64,000 bases of DNA from Streptomyces sp. NBC_00271 (GCF_036178845.1 NZ_CP108070.1:4340001-4404000); one strand, 5' to 3'. Positions 21,405 through 32,900 are shown, counted from the first letter of the stretch. The notes: generated by a model not told the origin, from the letters alone. Program-made: numbers and translations.

Positions 21405-21725
21405 GCCGGCGACGACGAGATCGTAGGAATCCTCGACGAGCTCCCGGACCAGACGGTCCGGGAGCTCGCCGTCGACCGTCACCGTGTTCCAGTGCCGCTT
21501 GTTCATGTGATAGCCCGGGATGATCAGCCCCGGGTGCTCGCCGCGCAGCCGGACCGCGTCCTCCGGGTCGCACTTGAGGTTGACCGTGAGCGGGCGCGCG
21601 TCCAGTCGTGTCAGCGCGAAGAGCTTGCCGAGCACCTTGAAGACGGAGATGTCCGGGGCGAAGGGGAATTCCTCGACCGTCGCGTTGAAGGACAGACAGA
21701 ACGCACGCAGCTGCTGCGGTTTCAC
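21366..21725 (-). CDS. MmcQ/YjbR family DNA-binding-like protein
   Basis: 119 residues from a GTG with AGGAG 8 nt upstream. The family pattern is clear: LRAFCLSFNATVEEFPF, VFKVLGKLFALT, VNLKCDPEDAVRLRGEHPG, GYHMNKRHWNTV and a final LVEDSYDLVVAGLPK. CyaY-like fold proteins of this group are thought to bind DNA, but no function is proven. The gene overlaps the end of the MFS gene by 39 nt on the other strand. Just upstream, 21726-21765 holds a short imperfect tandem repeat (CCTTCGCCCACRTC). Confidence 0.88.
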   Translation of the reverse strand: MKPQQLRAFCLSFNATVEEFPFAPDISVFKVLGKLFALTRLDARPLTVNLKCDPEDAVRLRGEHPGLIIPGYHMNKRHWNTVTVDGELPDRLVRELVEDSYDLVVAGLPKAERLRLDRA

Positions 21726-21780
21726 TCCCACGTCTCCTTCGCCCACATCGCCTTCGCCCACGTCCCCTTCTCCGACGGCA

Positions 21781-23094
21781 TCACTCGGACGTCTTCTCCT
21801 CCTCGGACGGCTCCGCTTCCACCGGGCCGACCGGCTCGACGAGCACCGTGACGATCTTGTTCCGGCGTCCGGCCGCGGCCTCGGCGGTCAGCCGCAGCTC
21901 GCGCCCGTCGGGCAGTTCGACCACCGAGGAGGCACCGGCGATCGGAACCCGCCCGAGTGCCTTCGCCAGCAGTCCACCGACCGTCTCCACGTCCTCGTCG
22001 TCGTACGCCTCGAAGCCGTACAGCTCGCCGAGGTCGCCGATGTCGAGACGGGCGGTCACCCGGTAGCTGTCGTCGCCGAGCTCCTGCACGGGCGGCAGCT
22101 CGCGGTCGTACTCGTCGGTGATCTCGCCGACGATCTCCTCGAGGATGTCCTCGATGGTGACGATGCCGGCCGTGCCGCCGTACTCGTCGATGACGACGGC
22201 GACGTGGTTGCGCTCCTGCTGCATCTCGCGCAGCAGGTCGCCCGCGTTCTTGGTGTCGGGCACGAAGGTCGCGGGCCGCATGGCCGTGGACACGAGCTCG
22301 GACTCGGCCTCGCGGCTGATGTGCGTCTTGCGGGCCAGGTCCTTCAGGTACACGATCCCGACGACGTCGTCCTCGCTCTCCCCCGTGACGGGGATGCGCG
22401 AGAAGCCGGACCTCAACGCCAGGGTGAGGGCCTGGCGGATGGTCTTGTACCGCTCGATGACGACGAGGTCGGTCCTCGGCACCATCACCTCTCGTACGAG
22501 GGTGTCGCCCAGCTCGAAGACGGAGTGCACCATGCGGCGCTCCTCGTCCTCGATCAAAGACTCCTTCTCGGCGAGGTCGACCAGCGCGCGCAGCTCGGCC
22601 TCGGAGGCGAACGGACCGCGCCTGAAGCCCTTGCCGGGCGTCAGCGCGTTGCCGATGAGGATGAGGAGGGGCGGGATCGGGCCCATGATCCTGGCCAGCG
22701 GCAGCAGGACGTACGAGGCCGCCGTCGCCGTGTTCAGCGGGTGCTGGCGACCGATGGTGCGGGGCGAGACGCCCACGGCGACGTACGAGACGAGGACCAT
22801 GACCCCGATGGCGACGACGAGGGCCTCCCAGGTCTCGTCGAACTCCTTCAGGCAGGCGTACGTGACGAGCGCGGCGGCGGCCATCTCGCAGGCCACGCGC
22901 ACCAGCAGGGCCACGTTCAGATAGCGGGTCGGGTCGGCGGCGACCTGGGCGAGCTTGGCACTGCCGCGCCGCCCGGACCGTACGGCCTCCTCCGCGCGGA
23001 AGCTGGAGACACGCGCGAGGCCCGCCTCCGCGCAGGCGGCGAGCCAGGCGACCACGACCAGCGCGATGGCACCGATGACGAGCTGCGGACTCAT
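21781..23094 (-). CDS. CorC/hemolysin C-type membrane protein (CNNM + CBS pair)
   Basis: 437 residues. An N-terminal DUF21/CNNM membrane domain with about four helices ([20 protein letters not shown] onward) is followed by two CBS domains ([15 protein letters not shown]..., [28 protein letters not shown]) and a C-terminal CorC_HlyC domain ([18 protein letters not shown]). Proteins of this type are linked to magnesium or cobalt transport. The ATG overlaps the ybeY stop by 4 nt. Part of the conserved phoH-ybeY-corC cluster. Confidence 0.93.
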   Translation of the reverse strand: MSPQLVIGAIALVVVAWLAACAEAGLARVSSFRAEEAVRSGRRGSAKLAQVAADPTRYLNVALLVRVACEMAAAALVTYACLKEFDETWEALVVAIGVMVLVSYVAVGVSPRTIGRQHPLNTATAASYVLLPLARIMGPIPPLLILIGNALTPGKGFRRGPFASEAELRALVDLAEKESLIEDEERRMVHSVFELGDTLVREVMVPRTDLVVIERYKTIRQALTLALRSGFSRIPVTGESEDDVVGIVYLKDLARKTHISREAESELVSTAMRPATFVPDTKNAGDLLREMQQERNHVAVVIDEYGGTAGIVTIEDILEEIVGEITDEYDRELPPVQELGDDSYRVTARLDIGDLGELYGFEAYDDEDVETVGGLLAKALGRVPIAGASSVVELPDGRELRLTAEAAAGRRNKIVTVLVEPVGPVEAEPSEEEKTSE

Positions 23095-23588
23095 GAAACG
23101 GTCGGGGCCGGCGAGGGGCCCGTCATGCCCTTCTCCGCGCGCCAGCCGTCCACGATGGCGGCCTGCAGACCGAACATCTCGGCCTTCTCGTCCGCCTCCT
23201 CGTGGTCGTAGCCGAGCAGGTGCAGCACTCCATGGACGGTGAGGAGGTGCAGTTCCTCGTCCATGGAGTGCTGTGTGGGAGCTTCCTTGCCCTGCCGCTC
23301 GGCGACCTCCGGGCACAGGACGATGTCACCGAGGAGTCCCTGCGGGGGCTCGTCGTCGTCCTTGGACGGCGGCCGCAGCTCGTCCATGGGGAACGACATC
23401 ACGTCGGTGGGCCCCGGAAGGTCCATCCACTGGATGTGGAGCTGCTCCATGGCGTCGGCGTCCACGACGATCACCGAGAGTTCGGAGAGCGGGTGGATGC
23501 GCATCCGCGCGAGTGCGTAGCGGGCGATGTCGAGGATCGCCTGCTCGTCGACCTCGGTTCCGGACTCGTTGTTGACGTCGATCGACAT
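23091..23588 (-). CDS. ybeY: rRNA maturation RNase YbeY
   Basis: 165 residues with the zinc motif [11 protein letters not shown] (H-x3-H-x5-H) and conserved PTDVMSFP. YbeY is an endoribonuclease that takes part in 16S rRNA 3'-end processing and ribosome quality control. ATG at 23588; it follows phoH by 13 nt and overlaps the CorC-like gene, forming one operon. Confidence 0.97.
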   Translation of the reverse strand: MSIDVNNESGTEVDEQAILDIARYALARMRIHPLSELSVIVVDADAMEQLHIQWMDLPGPTDVMSFPMDELRPPSKDDDEPPQGLLGDIVLCPEVAERQGKEAPTQHSMDEELHLLTVHGVLHLLGYDHEEADEKAEMFGLQAAIVDGWRAEKGMTGPSPAPTVS

Positions 23589-23601
23589 GGTGCTCGCTTG
23601 T

Positions 23602-24669
23602 CTACTTCCCCTTGTGGCCGGCTTTGCCGCGGCTCTTGTGGGAGCCGTTCTCGGTGCCGTTCTCGCTGTCGTACTTCTCGTACGCGTCGACGATACGGCC
23701 GACCAGCTTGTGCCGTACGACATCGTGGGACGTGAGCCGCGAGAAGTGGACGTCGTCGAGGCCCTCCAGGATGTCCTGGACCTGGCGCAGACCCGACTTC
23801 GTCCCGTTCGGGAGGTCGACCTGTGTCACGTCGCCCGTGACCACGATCTTCGACTCGAAGCCGAGACGGGTGAGGAACATCTTCATCTGCTCGGCGCTCG
23901 TGTTCTGGGCCTCGTCCAGAATGATGAAGGCGTCGTTCAGCGTGCGGCCTCGCATGTAGGCGAGCGGCGCGACCTCGATGGTCCCCGCCGCCATGAGCCG
24001 CGGGATGGAATCGGGGTCGAGCATGTCGTGCAGCGCGTCGTAGAGGGGCCGCAGGTAGGGATCGATCTTCTCGTAGAGCGTGCCGGGCAGGAAGCCGAGC
24101 CGCTCGCCCGCCTCCACCGCCGGGCGGGTGAGGATGATCCGGTTGACCTGCTTGGACTGCAGCGCCTGTACGGCCTTCGCCATGGCGAGGTACGTCTTGC
24201 CGGTACCGGCGGGGCCGATGCCGAAGACGATGGTGTGCTTGTCGATGGCGTCGACGTACCGCTTCTGGTTGAGCGTCTTGGGTCGGATGGTGCGGCCGCG
24301 CGAGGACAGGATGTTCTGCGTGAGCACTTCGGCAGGGGTTTCCTGACCGTCGCCCTCCCCGTTCTCGCTCGCCCTGAGCATGGCGATCGAGCGTTCCACT
24401 GCGTCCTCCGTCATCGGCTGCCCCGTGCGGAGCACCAGCATCATCTCGTCGAACAGGCGCTGGACGAGAGCGACTTCACCGGCGTCGCCGACCGCACTGA
24501 TCTCATTGCCCCGGACGTGGATGTCGGCCGCCGGGAAGGCCTTCTCGATCACGCGAAGCAGCGCGTCTCCGGAACCCAGCACGGTCACCATGGGGTGCTT
24601 GGCCGGGACGGTGAAATGCGCTCGTGCCTGCCCCGAAGCGGGGCTGTGAGCTGTGGGTGTCTGAGTCAT
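23602..24669 (-). CDS. phoH: PhoH family ATPase
   Basis: 355 residues. Walker A GPAGTGKT, Walker [11 protein letters not shown], and the helicase-like motif [12 protein letters not shown]. PhoH-like proteins of the cluster with ybeY and era are RNA-associated ATPases, probably helping ribosome or RNA metabolism. The ATG at 24669 ([13 protein letters not shown]) is preferred; the open frame extends further but is unlike the family. The C-terminus is a basic, low-complexity tail ([13 protein letters not shown]). Confidence 0.95.
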   Translation of the reverse strand: MTQTPTAHSPASGQARAHFTVPAKHPMVTVLGSGDALLRVIEKAFPAADIHVRGNEISAVGDAGEVALVQRLFDEMMLVLRTGQPMTEDAVERSIAMLRASENGEGDGQETPAEVLTQNILSSRGRTIRPKTLNQKRYVDAIDKHTIVFGIGPAGTGKTYLAMAKAVQALQSKQVNRIILTRPAVEAGERLGFLPGTLYEKIDPYLRPLYDALHDMLDPDSIPRLMAAGTIEVAPLAYMRGRTLNDAFIILDEAQNTSAEQMKMFLTRLGFESKIVVTGDVTQVDLPNGTKSGLRQVQDILEGLDDVHFSRLTSHDVVRHKLVGRIVDAYEKYDSENGTENGSHKSRGKAGHKGK

Positions 24670-24796
24670 GGGCCGGCTCTGAAGGCCTGCTTTTCCTCCT
24701 TGATCGGCACGCTTGCCACGGGGGCAGCCTTGCGGTTCCAAGGGTACGACGGTGGGGTGACAGTGCCGTAGGGCTTTTCGGCGCGGGTTCGGGGGC

Positions 24797-24811
24797 CGGG
24801 GCGGGGCCCCG
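24797..24811 (-). terminator. Hairpin downstream of the sugar kinase gene
   Basis: CGGGGC-GGG-GCCCCG, a 6-bp stem with a 3-nt loop 43 nt past the kinase stop, between that gene and phoH on the same strand. No U run, as usual in this genus. Confidence 0.45.
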
Positions 24812-24853
24812 CACCCAGGGACACGCGGAACCGGTCGCGCGGGGCGGGGAGCG

Positions 24854-25963
24854 TCAGGCCGACCGGCGGAAGCCGATGGTCGGGACCGCCCGCCGCAGCG
24901 GCCACGGGCGGGTCACCTCCGGAAGCAGGCTCTCCAGGAAGGCGTACCGGCGCAGCGCGGCCGGTTCCTGGTCCTCGACGGACTGGACCCGGCGCCACCA
25001 CGCCGCGATCTCGGCCCAGCCGGGCGCCGAGAGGGAGCCGCCGAACTCCTGGACGGAGAGCGCGGCGGTCAGCCCGGCGAAGGCGAGCCGATCGGCGAGC
25101 GGCCAGTCGGCGAGGGTGCCCATCACGAACCCGGCGACGAAGACGTCACCGGCACCGGTGGGATCCAGGGCCTCCACGGCGATCGCGGGGACCTCGGCGG
25201 TCTCCCCGGTACGGCCGTCCACGGCGTACGCGCCCTCGGCACCGAGGGTGACGACGGCCAGTGGCACATACTCGGTCAGCGCGTGCGCGGCGGCCCGCGG
25301 ACAGTCCGCCCCCGTGTACCGCATCGCCTCGTCCGCGTTCGGCAGGAACGCCTCGCAGTGCTCCAGGTCCGCGAGCCCGGCCAGGTCCCAGCGCCCGGTG
25401 TCGTCCCAGCCGACGTCCGCGAAGATCCGGGTGCCCGCACGCGCGGACTCGGCGATCCAGTGCGCGCGCGTGCCGGGCGTCAGCGAGGCGACGGCGGCAC
25501 GCGCGCGGGGCGCGTGTTCCGGCGCCGGCTCCTCCGGCGGCGGCTCGTGCCCGTGGCTGACCATCGTCCGCTCGCCCTCGTACGCCATCGAGACGGTGAC
25601 CGGCGAATGCCAGTCGGGCACGGTGCGCGACGGGGCGAGGTCGATGCCCTCGCCCTGCTCCAGGGCGTCCCAGCAGTACTCCCCGTAGTGGTCGTCCCCG
25701 AAGGCCGCCGCCAGGGAGGTCTTGAGGCCGAGGCGGGCGAGCGCGGTCGCCATGTTGGCGACGCCGCCGGGGCTCGACCCCATGCCGCGCGCCCAGGACT
25801 CGGTGCCGCGCACCGGAGCGGTGTCGAGCCCGGTGAAGATGATGTCGAGGAAGACGGTGCCGGTGAGGTAGACGTCCCAGGGCGGGTCCTGAGGGGTGCG
25901 CAGACCGGCGAGCGGGTCGACGTGAGCGTGACAGTACGGTCGCTCTCCGTTGGTCTCGATCAC
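24854..25963 (-). CDS. PfkB/ribokinase family carbohydrate kinase
   Basis: 369 residues. The C-terminal catalytic motif DPTGAGDVFVAGF holds the base aspartate and anion hole, and the N-terminal GSSPGGVANMATALARLG binds the sugar. The 40-residue N-terminal extension with HAHVDPLAGLR is unusual in the family. The GTG at 25963 has AGGGAG 8 nt upstream. Substrate (sugar or nucleoside) cannot be told from sequence, and neither neighbour helps. Confidence 0.9.
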   Translation of the reverse strand: MIETNGERPYCHAHVDPLAGLRTPQDPPWDVYLTGTVFLDIIFTGLDTAPVRGTESWARGMGSSPGGVANMATALARLGLKTSLAAAFGDDHYGEYCWDALEQGEGIDLAPSRTVPDWHSPVTVSMAYEGERTMVSHGHEPPPEEPAPEHAPRARAAVASLTPGTRAHWIAESARAGTRIFADVGWDDTGRWDLAGLADLEHCEAFLPNADEAMRYTGADCPRAAAHALTEYVPLAVVTLGAEGAYAVDGRTGETAEVPAIAVEALDPTGAGDVFVAGFVMGTLADWPLADRLAFAGLTAALSVQEFGGSLSAPGWAEIAAWWRRVQSVEDQEPAALRRYAFLESLLPEVTRPWPLRRAVPTIGFRRSA

Positions 25964-26243
25964 GGTGCGCTCCCTGAGGTGGTGCGGATTCAGGCCAGTG
26001 TGCACCAAACGGCACACGGCACGGCGCCGGTCGAGGCCGGAGCGGACCGATGAACGGCGGCCGGGTGAAATCCCCCTGTCTACCCCATCCTTCCCCCCGT
26101 AAACAGAACGTGACCCGGATCACACCTCCCCACCTACGTCGCACCCCCACCCGCTTGATACAAATTGCCCGCGCGTTCCTGTCCGTCGACAGCCGCCCAA
26201 CCCCCCTTATCGAGCCGCTCTTTCGCATGCCCTGGGAACGCCC

Positions 26244-27557
26244 GTGTCCGCCCGCACCACCACGCCCTGGCCCCTCGTCGCCCTTTTCACGGCCGGGTAC
26301 CTCGCCCCGTACCTGCTCCCGACCACCGTCGGCCGGCTGAGCGCGGGCCTCCCCCTCTCCGCCACCGAGGCCGGTTCCATCGGCAGCGCCCTGCTGCTGA
26401 GTTCGGCGACGGCGGGCTTCCTGCTCGCGTCCCGGGTGGAGCGCTTCGGCCCCCGCGGACTCGCCCGCGGCGGCCTGCTCCTGGCCGCCGCCGGCTATGG
26501 CACCGCCGCCCTCACGACGACCGTCCCCCTGGTCGTCCTGGGCGCGATCGTCGGCGGCCTCGGTTCCGGCACGATCACCAGCGTCGCCGCCACCGGGATC
26601 GCCGGCCAGCGCGACCCCCACCGCACCACCACCCTGGGCCTGCTGGGCGTCTCCGCCCTCGCGGGCGCGCTGTATCTGACGATCCCCCACCTGGGCCCGG
26701 GCCACGGCCAGCCCCTCGCCGCGATCGCCGTCACCGCGCTGCTCGTACTGCCCGTGACCCGCCGCCTCCCCGCCGCCGGGGCCCCCGAGACCCTCCACAC
26801 CCCCGCCGCCCGCACGCTCCACACCCCCGCCACTCCCCTCCCCCACCGCCGCGCCGGACTCGTCCTGGCCGCCGCGATGCTCTGCTGGTCCCTCGCCCAG
26901 AATTCACTCTGGGGTGTCAGCGGCCGGATCGGTCTGCAGCAGGCGGGGTTGACGGAGGTGACCGTCGGCGCGGTCTTCGCGGTGGCGCTCGGCGCGGGGC
27001 TGCTCGGGGTGATCGGCGCGGGCGCACTCGGCCAGCGCCTGGGCCGTGCACTGCCCATCGGCGCGGGCACGGCCCTGATCGCCGGATGCATCGCGCTCAG
27101 CGCGGCGGCCACCGACCTGACGTCGTTCGCGACGGGCGAGATCGCCTGGAACACGGTCTACCCGGTGGTGCTCTCCTACGTCATCGGCCTCGCCGCGTCC
27201 CTGGACCGGCGCGGCCGGTGGGCGGTCCTCGTCGGCTCCGCCTCCTCGCTCGGCACGGCGTGCGGTCCGCTCGCGGGCAGTCTGCTCTCCGCGCGGGTCG
27301 GATACCCGGCGATGGGCGTGATCCTGGCCCTCGGCCTGCTCCTGATCACCGGTCCGATGACGGCCGTGGCCCTGCGCACCCGGCGCGCAGCGCCGCTCCC
27401 GCAAGAGCACCCGGTCGTGGAGATCCCGGTCATGGAGATCCCGGTCGTCGAGATCCCGCTCGACGCCGTCCCGGCGCCCCGGACGGCGTACGACACGGCA
27501 GGGCCCCGGCAGGCGACCGCGGGTGCGGCGGCCGGACCGGGGCCCGGAAGCAGGTAG
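26244..27557 (+). CDS. MFS transporter with repetitive C-terminus
   Basis: 437 residues with about 12 hydrophobic helices but weak MFS motifs (ASRVERFGPRGLARGG in place of motif A). The cytoplasmic tail contains three near-identical five-residue units VVEIP-VMEIP-VVEIP encoded by 15-nt DNA repeats (about 27414-27460). Start GTG at 26244 with GGGAA upstream. No regulator or enzyme neighbour indicates the substrate. The 280 nt upstream of it hold nothing I can name. Confidence 0.85.
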   Translation: MSARTTTPWPLVALFTAGYLAPYLLPTTVGRLSAGLPLSATEAGSIGSALLLSSATAGFLLASRVERFGPRGLARGGLLLAAAGYGTAALTTTVPLVVLGAIVGGLGSGTITSVAATGIAGQRDPHRTTTLGLLGVSALAGALYLTIPHLGPGHGQPLAAIAVTALLVLPVTRRLPAAGAPETLHTPAARTLHTPATPLPHRRAGLVLAAAMLCWSLAQNSLWGVSGRIGLQQAGLTEVTVGAVFAVALGAGLLGVIGAGALGQRLGRALPIGAGTALIAGCIALSAAATDLTSFATGEIAWNTVYPVVLSYVIGLAASLDRRGRWAVLVGSASSLGTACGPLAGSLLSARVGYPAMGVILALGLLLITGPMTAVALRTRRAAPLPQEHPVVEIPVMEIPVVEIPLDAVPAPRTAYDTAGPRQATAGAAAGPGPGSR

Positions 27558-27569
27558 TCCCGCCGCGGT

Positions 27570-28562
27570 CTATCCGAACTCGTACGCCTCGACCTCGGCG
27601 AGGTAGCGCGCCCGCCGCTCCTCGTCGTGCTCGAGGAAGGACGCCACGAACGAGTTGCGCGCCAGCTCCCGCATCCGCTCCCGGTCCAGCCCCAGCGCCT
27701 CGCGCACGGCGTGGAAGGTGTCGCCGATGTACCCGCCGAAGTACGCGGGGTCGTCGGAGTTGACCGTGCACAGCAGCCCGGCGTCCAGCATCGCGGGCAG
27801 CGGGTGGCCCTCCAGGACGTCCACGGCGCGCAGCCGTACGTTCGACAGCGGGCAGAGCGTCAGCGGCACCCGGTCCCGTACGAGCCGCTCGACCAGCTCG
27901 GGGTCCTCCATGCAGCGCAGCCCGTGGTCGATGCGCTCGACGCCGAGCACGTCCAGCGCCTCGGTGATGTACGCCGGCGGCCCCTCCTCGCCCGCGTGGG
28001 CGACGCGCCGCAGGCCGAGCGCGGCGGCGGCCTCGTAGACCTCGCGGAACTTGACCGGCGGGTGCCCGACCTCGGCGGAGTCGAGGCCGATGCCGACGAT
28101 CCGGTCGAGGTAGGGCTTCGCGGCCTCCAGGGTCGCGAGCGCCGACTCGGCGGACTCGTCGCGCAGGAAGCACATGATCAGCTGGGTGGAGACGCCGTGC
28201 GTCTCCTCGCTGCGGGACAGCGCGCGGTGCAGCCCCTCGACGACCGTCCCCATGCCGACGCCCCGGGCGATGTGGGCCTGCGGGTCGAAGAAGATCTCCG
28301 CGTGCCGCACACCCTGCGCGGCGGCCCGTGCGAGGTAGGCGTCGGCGAGGTCGGCGAAGTCCTGCTCGGTCCGCAGGACGGCCATGAGCTCGTAGTACAG
28401 GTTCAGGAACGACTGGAGGTCGTCGAAGAGATACGCCTTGCGCAGCTCCTCGGTGTCCGCGTAAGGGAGCGTGACGCCGTTGCGCGCGGCGAGCTCGAAG
28501 GCCAGCTCGGGTTCGAGGGTGCCTTCGATGTGGAGGTGCAGTTCTGCTTTGGGGAGGGGCAT
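27570..28562 (-). CDS. Adenosine/adenine deaminase
   Basis: 330 residues of the metal-dependent amidohydrolase fold. Zinc ligands HLHIEGT near the N-terminus, VAHAGEEGPP, IDHGLRC, and NSDDPAYFGG near the C-terminus are intact. The segment HAEIFFDPQAHIARG matches the adenine deaminase (Aah1-like) branch better than classical adenosine deaminases, so adenine may be the preferred substrate. It converges on the MFS gene with a 12-nt gap. Confidence 0.92.
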   Translation of the reverse strand: MPLPKAELHLHIEGTLEPELAFELAARNGVTLPYADTEELRKAYLFDDLQSFLNLYYELMAVLRTEQDFADLADAYLARAAAQGVRHAEIFFDPQAHIARGVGMGTVVEGLHRALSRSEETHGVSTQLIMCFLRDESAESALATLEAAKPYLDRIVGIGLDSAEVGHPPVKFREVYEAAAALGLRRVAHAGEEGPPAYITEALDVLGVERIDHGLRCMEDPELVERLVRDRVPLTLCPLSNVRLRAVDVLEGHPLPAMLDAGLLCTVNSDDPAYFGGYIGDTFHAVREALGLDRERMRELARNSFVASFLEHDEERRARYLAEVEAYEFG

Positions 28563-28631
28563 CGAAATATCGTACGGGCGTGTACCGACGATCTCGTGCG
28601 ATGACGCCTCGTCGACTCGTACGACGACGGC

Positions 28632-29540
28632 TCATCGCCGCTTCGGCAGCGGCACCCGCACCAGATCGTGCGCCACGGTCAGCTCCCCCTCGAACCCGGC
28701 GGCCCGGGCCTGCCGCTCGAACTCTCCCTCAGGCTCCGAGTACCGCTGGCTGAAGTGCGTGAGCACGAGATGCCGTACGCCCGCGTCCCGCGCCACCCGG
28801 CCCGCCTGACCGGCCGTCAGGTGACCGTGGTCGACGGCGAGCTGGTGATCCCCGTCCAGGAACGTCGACTCGATGACGAGGAGGTCGCAGCCCTCGGCGA
28901 GGGCGTCCACGCCCTCGCACAGCCGCGTGTCCATGACGAACGCGAACCGCTGTCCGCGCCGCACCTCGCTCACGTCGTCGAGCGAGACCCCGCCGAGCGC
29001 GCCCTCGCGCTGGATCCGGCCCACGTCCGGCCCCTTGATCCCGTGCTCCGCGAGCAGCTCGGGCAGCATCCGCCGGCCGTCCGGCTCGACCAGCCGGTAG
29101 CCGAAGGACTCCACGGGGTGGGAGAGCCTGCGGGCCTCCAGGGTGTACGAGGGGGTGGTCGCGAGCACCCCGTCCGCCTCGACCGGTGCCTCGGTCAGCT
29201 CGACGGTCTCGCGGTAGGCCGTCGCGTACCGCAGCCGGTCGAAGAAGCGCTGCCCGGAGCGCGGGTAGTGCGCGGTCACCTCGTGCGGGACACGGTCGAG
29301 GTTGATGCGCTGGATCACCCCGGCGAGGCCGAGGGAGTGGTCGCCGTGGAAGTGGGTGACGCAGATCCGGTGCAGGTCGTGCGCGGCGACCCCGGCTCGC
29401 AGCATCTGCCGCTGGGTGCCCTCACCGGGGTCGAAGAGCAGGCCCTCCCCGTCCCAGCGCAGCAGATAGCCGTTGTGGTTGCGGTGCCGGGTGGGGACCT
29501 GGCTGGCGGTGCCGAGGACCACCAGTTCACGTACGGACAA
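28632..29540 (-). CDS. rnz: Ribonuclease Z
   Basis: 302 residues with the metallo-beta-lactamase motif THFHGDH (62-68) and [10 protein letters not shown], both diagnostic for tRNase Z. It trims the 3' trailer of tRNA precursors. Downstream metal ligands FVMDTRLC and [10 protein letters not shown] are present. The next upstream gene, a HIT protein, ends 6 nt before its start region, so they are probably co-transcribed. Confidence 0.95.
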   Translation of the reverse strand: MSVRELVVLGTASQVPTRHRNHNGYLLRWDGEGLLFDPGEGTQRQMLRAGVAAHDLHRICVTHFHGDHSLGLAGVIQRINLDRVPHEVTAHYPRSGQRFFDRLRYATAYRETVELTEAPVEADGVLATTPSYTLEARRLSHPVESFGYRLVEPDGRRMLPELLAEHGIKGPDVGRIQREGALGGVSLDDVSEVRRGQRFAFVMDTRLCEGVDALAEGCDLLVIESTFLDGDHQLAVDHGHLTAGQAGRVARDAGVRHLVLTHFSQRYSEPEGEFERQARAAGFEGELTVAHDLVRVPLPKRR

Positions 29541-29546
29541 GGTCGG

Positions 29547-29900
29547 TTACCCCGGCGGCCACTGCATGCCACGGCCGCCCAGGAGGTGGGCGTGCGCGTG
29601 GAAGACGGTCTGGCCCGCGCCGCTGCCCGTGTTGAACACGATGCGGTAGCTCTCCAGCTTCTCCTCGGACGCCACCTCGCCGGCCTCGCGCAGCAAGTCC
29701 GCGGCGATGGCGGGCTCGGCGGCGGCGAGGGAGGCCACGTCCGGGTGGTGCACCTTGGGGATGACCAGGATGTGCGTGGGCGCCTGGGGGTTTATGTCGC
29801 GGAAGGCGACGGTCGTGTCGGTCTCCCGGACGACGTTCGCGGGAACGTGCCCCTCGACGATCTTGCAGAACAGACAGCCGTCCTGCGCTTCTCCCGACAT
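29547..29900 (-). CDS. HIT family nucleotide hydrolase
   Basis: 117 residues with the histidine triad HAHAHLL (H101, H103, H105) and an N-terminal zinc-type CLFCKIV. Homologues (HinT/PKCI) hydrolyse adenosine phosphoramidates and may control translation or stress factors. The ATG at 29900 begins MSGEAQDG, with an AGGAGG-like sequence ahead. Placed directly upstream of rnz. Confidence 0.95.
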   Translation of the reverse strand: MSGEAQDGCLFCKIVEGHVPANVVRETDTTVAFRDINPQAPTHILVIPKVHHPDVASLAAAEPAIAADLLREAGEVASEEKLESYRIVFNTGSGAGQTVFHAHAHLLGGRGMQWPPG

Positions 29901-29977
29901 GCGTGTGCCTCCTCACGCCGTCTGATCATTACGTCGTGCATCGTATCGGCCTCGATAGGTGCGGGTGGGTGTCCGGA

Positions 29978-32900
29978 TCAGAGCTCCGGGAGCGTCGGTG
30001 CCGCCTTGGCGGGGTTCTCCGCGAGCGCGGCCAGCGCGATCCGGATCGCCTCGTCGAGCTGCGCGTCGCGCCCGGCCGCGTAGTCCTGCGGCGTCTGGAC
30101 GACCTCGACGTCCGGGTCGACACCGTGGTTCTCCACGCCCCACCCGTAACCGTCCAGCCAGAACGCGTACTTGGGCTGGGTGACGAGGGTGCCGTCGACG
30201 AGCCGGTACCGGCTGTCGATGCCGACGACCCCGCCCCACGTCCGTGTCCCGACGACCGGCCCGATGCCCAGCGCCTTGATCGCCGCGTTGACGATGTCGC
30301 CGTCCGAGCCGGAGAACTCGTTGGCGACGGCGACGACCGGTCCGCGCGGCGCGTCCTCCGGATAGCTGTACGGCCGCATCCCGCGCGGCAGGTCCCAGCC
30401 CACGATCCGCCGCGCGAGCTTCTCCACGACCAACTGGGAGGTGTGGCCGCCGCGGTTCTCCCGGACGTCCACGACCAGACCTTCCCTGGCCACCTCGACC
30501 CGCAGGTCGCGGTGGATCTGGGCCCAGCCGGGCGCCTGCATGTCGGGCACATGGAGATAGCCGAGCCGTCCGCCGGACTTCTCGTGGACGTAGGCGCGCC
30601 GGTCCGCGACCCAGGCGTGGTAGCGCAGCGGCTCCTCGTCGGCGAGCGGGACGACGACCGCGTGCCGCGGATCGCCGCCGCCCGACGGGGAGACGGTCAG
30701 CTCGACCGGCTTGCCCGCGGTGCCCACGAGCAGCGGCCCGGGTCCGGCCACCGGGTCCACCGGCTGCCCGGCGACCGCGACGATCGCGTCCCCCGCGCGC
30801 ACCGCGACGCCGGGCGCGGCGAGCGGCGCCCGCGCGTCCGGGTCGGAGGTCTCCGAGGGGAGGATCCGGTCGATGCGCCAACTGCCGTCCTCGTGACGGG
30901 AGATGTCCGCCCCGAGCAGTCCCTGCGCCCGGTCGCCGCCGCCCCAGCCGCCGCGCGGGGTCACGTACGCGTGGGAGGTGCCGAGCTCGCCCTGCACCTC
31001 CCACAGCAGGTCGACGAGGTCGTCGTGGGTGGCGACCCGTTCGAGCACCGGCCGGTAGCGGTCCAGTACGCCTTCCCAGTCGACCCCGCCCAGGTCGGGC
31101 CGCCAGAAGTTGTCGCGCATGAGGCGGCCGGTCTCGTCGTACATCTGCCGCCACTCGGCGGCCGGGTCGACGGTCTGGCGGACCCGGGACAGGTCGACGG
31201 TGATGTTCGTGTCGCTCTCGTCGTCGTTCGAGGCGCGGCGGTCGCTGGGGACGACCTTGAGCTTGCCGTCGGTCCACAGCAGGACGCGTTTGCCGTCGCC
31301 GCTGACGGCGAAGTGGTCGGCGTCCACGGCGAGGTGCTCGACGCGCTGCTGGGCGAGGTCGTACCGCTCCAGTTCGGTCTTCGGGTCCGGGTCGTTCGGG
31401 GTGGCGCGGGAGGCGCCGAGGACTCCGACGACCGGGTGGCGCAGCCACAGCAGCCCGTCCTTGGCGGCGCGCAGGGTCGAGTAGCGGGCCGCCTCGACGG
31501 GGAACGGGACGATCCGGTCGGCGAGTCCGTCGAGGTCGATCCGGGTGGTGGGGGCGCCCTCGCTGTCGGGTGTCTCGTCCTTGTCGGGTGCCTCGAAGGG
31601 GCGGCCGTGGCGCTGCGGTCCGAAGGGGGACGGGGTGGTCGCGGCCAGGGTGATCAGATGCGGCCGGGAGCCCCCGACGAACGCGAGGTCGAAGACGTGT
31701 TCGTCGTAGACGGGGTCGAAGGAGCGGGCCGAGAGGAAGGCGAGGTGCTTGCCGTCGAGGGTGAACGCGGGTGCGTAGTCGCGGAAGCGGAGCGGGGTCG
31801 CCTCGGTCACCGACAGGTCGGCGGTGTTGGCCAGCTTGAGCTGGCGCAGCGGGCGCGGGCCGGGGTGCGACCAGGCGAGCCAGGCGGAGTCCGGCGAGAA
31901 GACCAGCCCGGAGACCTCGCCGTCCTCGCTCCGGTCGACCTCCCGTACCTCTCCGGTCTCCCGCTCGACGAGCAGCACCCGTCCGTCGTGCGAGGCGACG
32001 GCGGCGCGGCTGCCGTCGGGGGCCATGGAGAGCCCGAGGACCCGCCCCAGCTGTCCGGCGGCGAGCCGACGCGGGGTCGCTCCGGGCGCGAGACCGGTCG
32101 CCGGGGCGAACTCCAGCGCGTCGTCGCCCGCCGCGTCCGTCACCCACACCACGTACTCCTCGCCCTCCACCCGGAAGGCGCGGGGCAGCCGGGCGCGCAC
32201 ACCGGGCCGGGCGGCGAGCGCGCGGGCCGGTCCCGAGCGGTGGGTGACCCAGTGGACGGCGCCGCGCACGGAGACCGCGCTGCCGCGTCCGGTGTGGTCG
32301 GGGGCGGCGGCCGAGAACCAGCGGGAGGCGCTCACGAGGTGCGGCTGCTGGTCGACGCGCTGCCCGCCGAGCCGCAGGTCGAGTCGGCGCGGCTCGGCGC
32401 CGTCCAGGTCGTCCAGGAGCCACAGTTCACCGGCGGACGCGTACACGACCCGGGCGCCGTCGGTCGCCGCGTGCCGGGCGTAGAAGCCGTCGATCGGCGT
32501 GTGACGGCGCAGATCGGAGCCGTCGGCGAGGGAGGAGTAGAGCGCTCCGACACCCTCGTGGTCGGACAGGAAGGCGACGCGCTCCCCCACCCACAGGGGG
32601 TATTCGAGGTTCCCGTCCAGGTCCTCGTGCAGCCGTACGAACTCGCCGGCCACCACCCCGTCGCCGCCGGCCCTGTCGATCCACAACTTGCCCGCCGTGC
32701 CGCCCCGGTACCGCTTCCACCAGGCGGCCTCGCGCCCCATCGGAGCGGACAGCAGCAGCACACCCGGACCGCCGTGGACCACATCGCCGACCGGCCCGTA
32801 CGGGAGGGTGGTCGCGGGGCCCCCGTCGAGCGGGACGGCCCGGGCCCAGCTGCGGCGCAGGCTGGCCTGGCCCTGGGTGCTGAGCGCGAGCACCTGGCCG

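Noticed and set aside
24670..24853. Small gene between the sugar kinase and phoH
   Set aside because: No start with a ribosome site and no conserved-looking peptide; only a terminator hairpin is seen.
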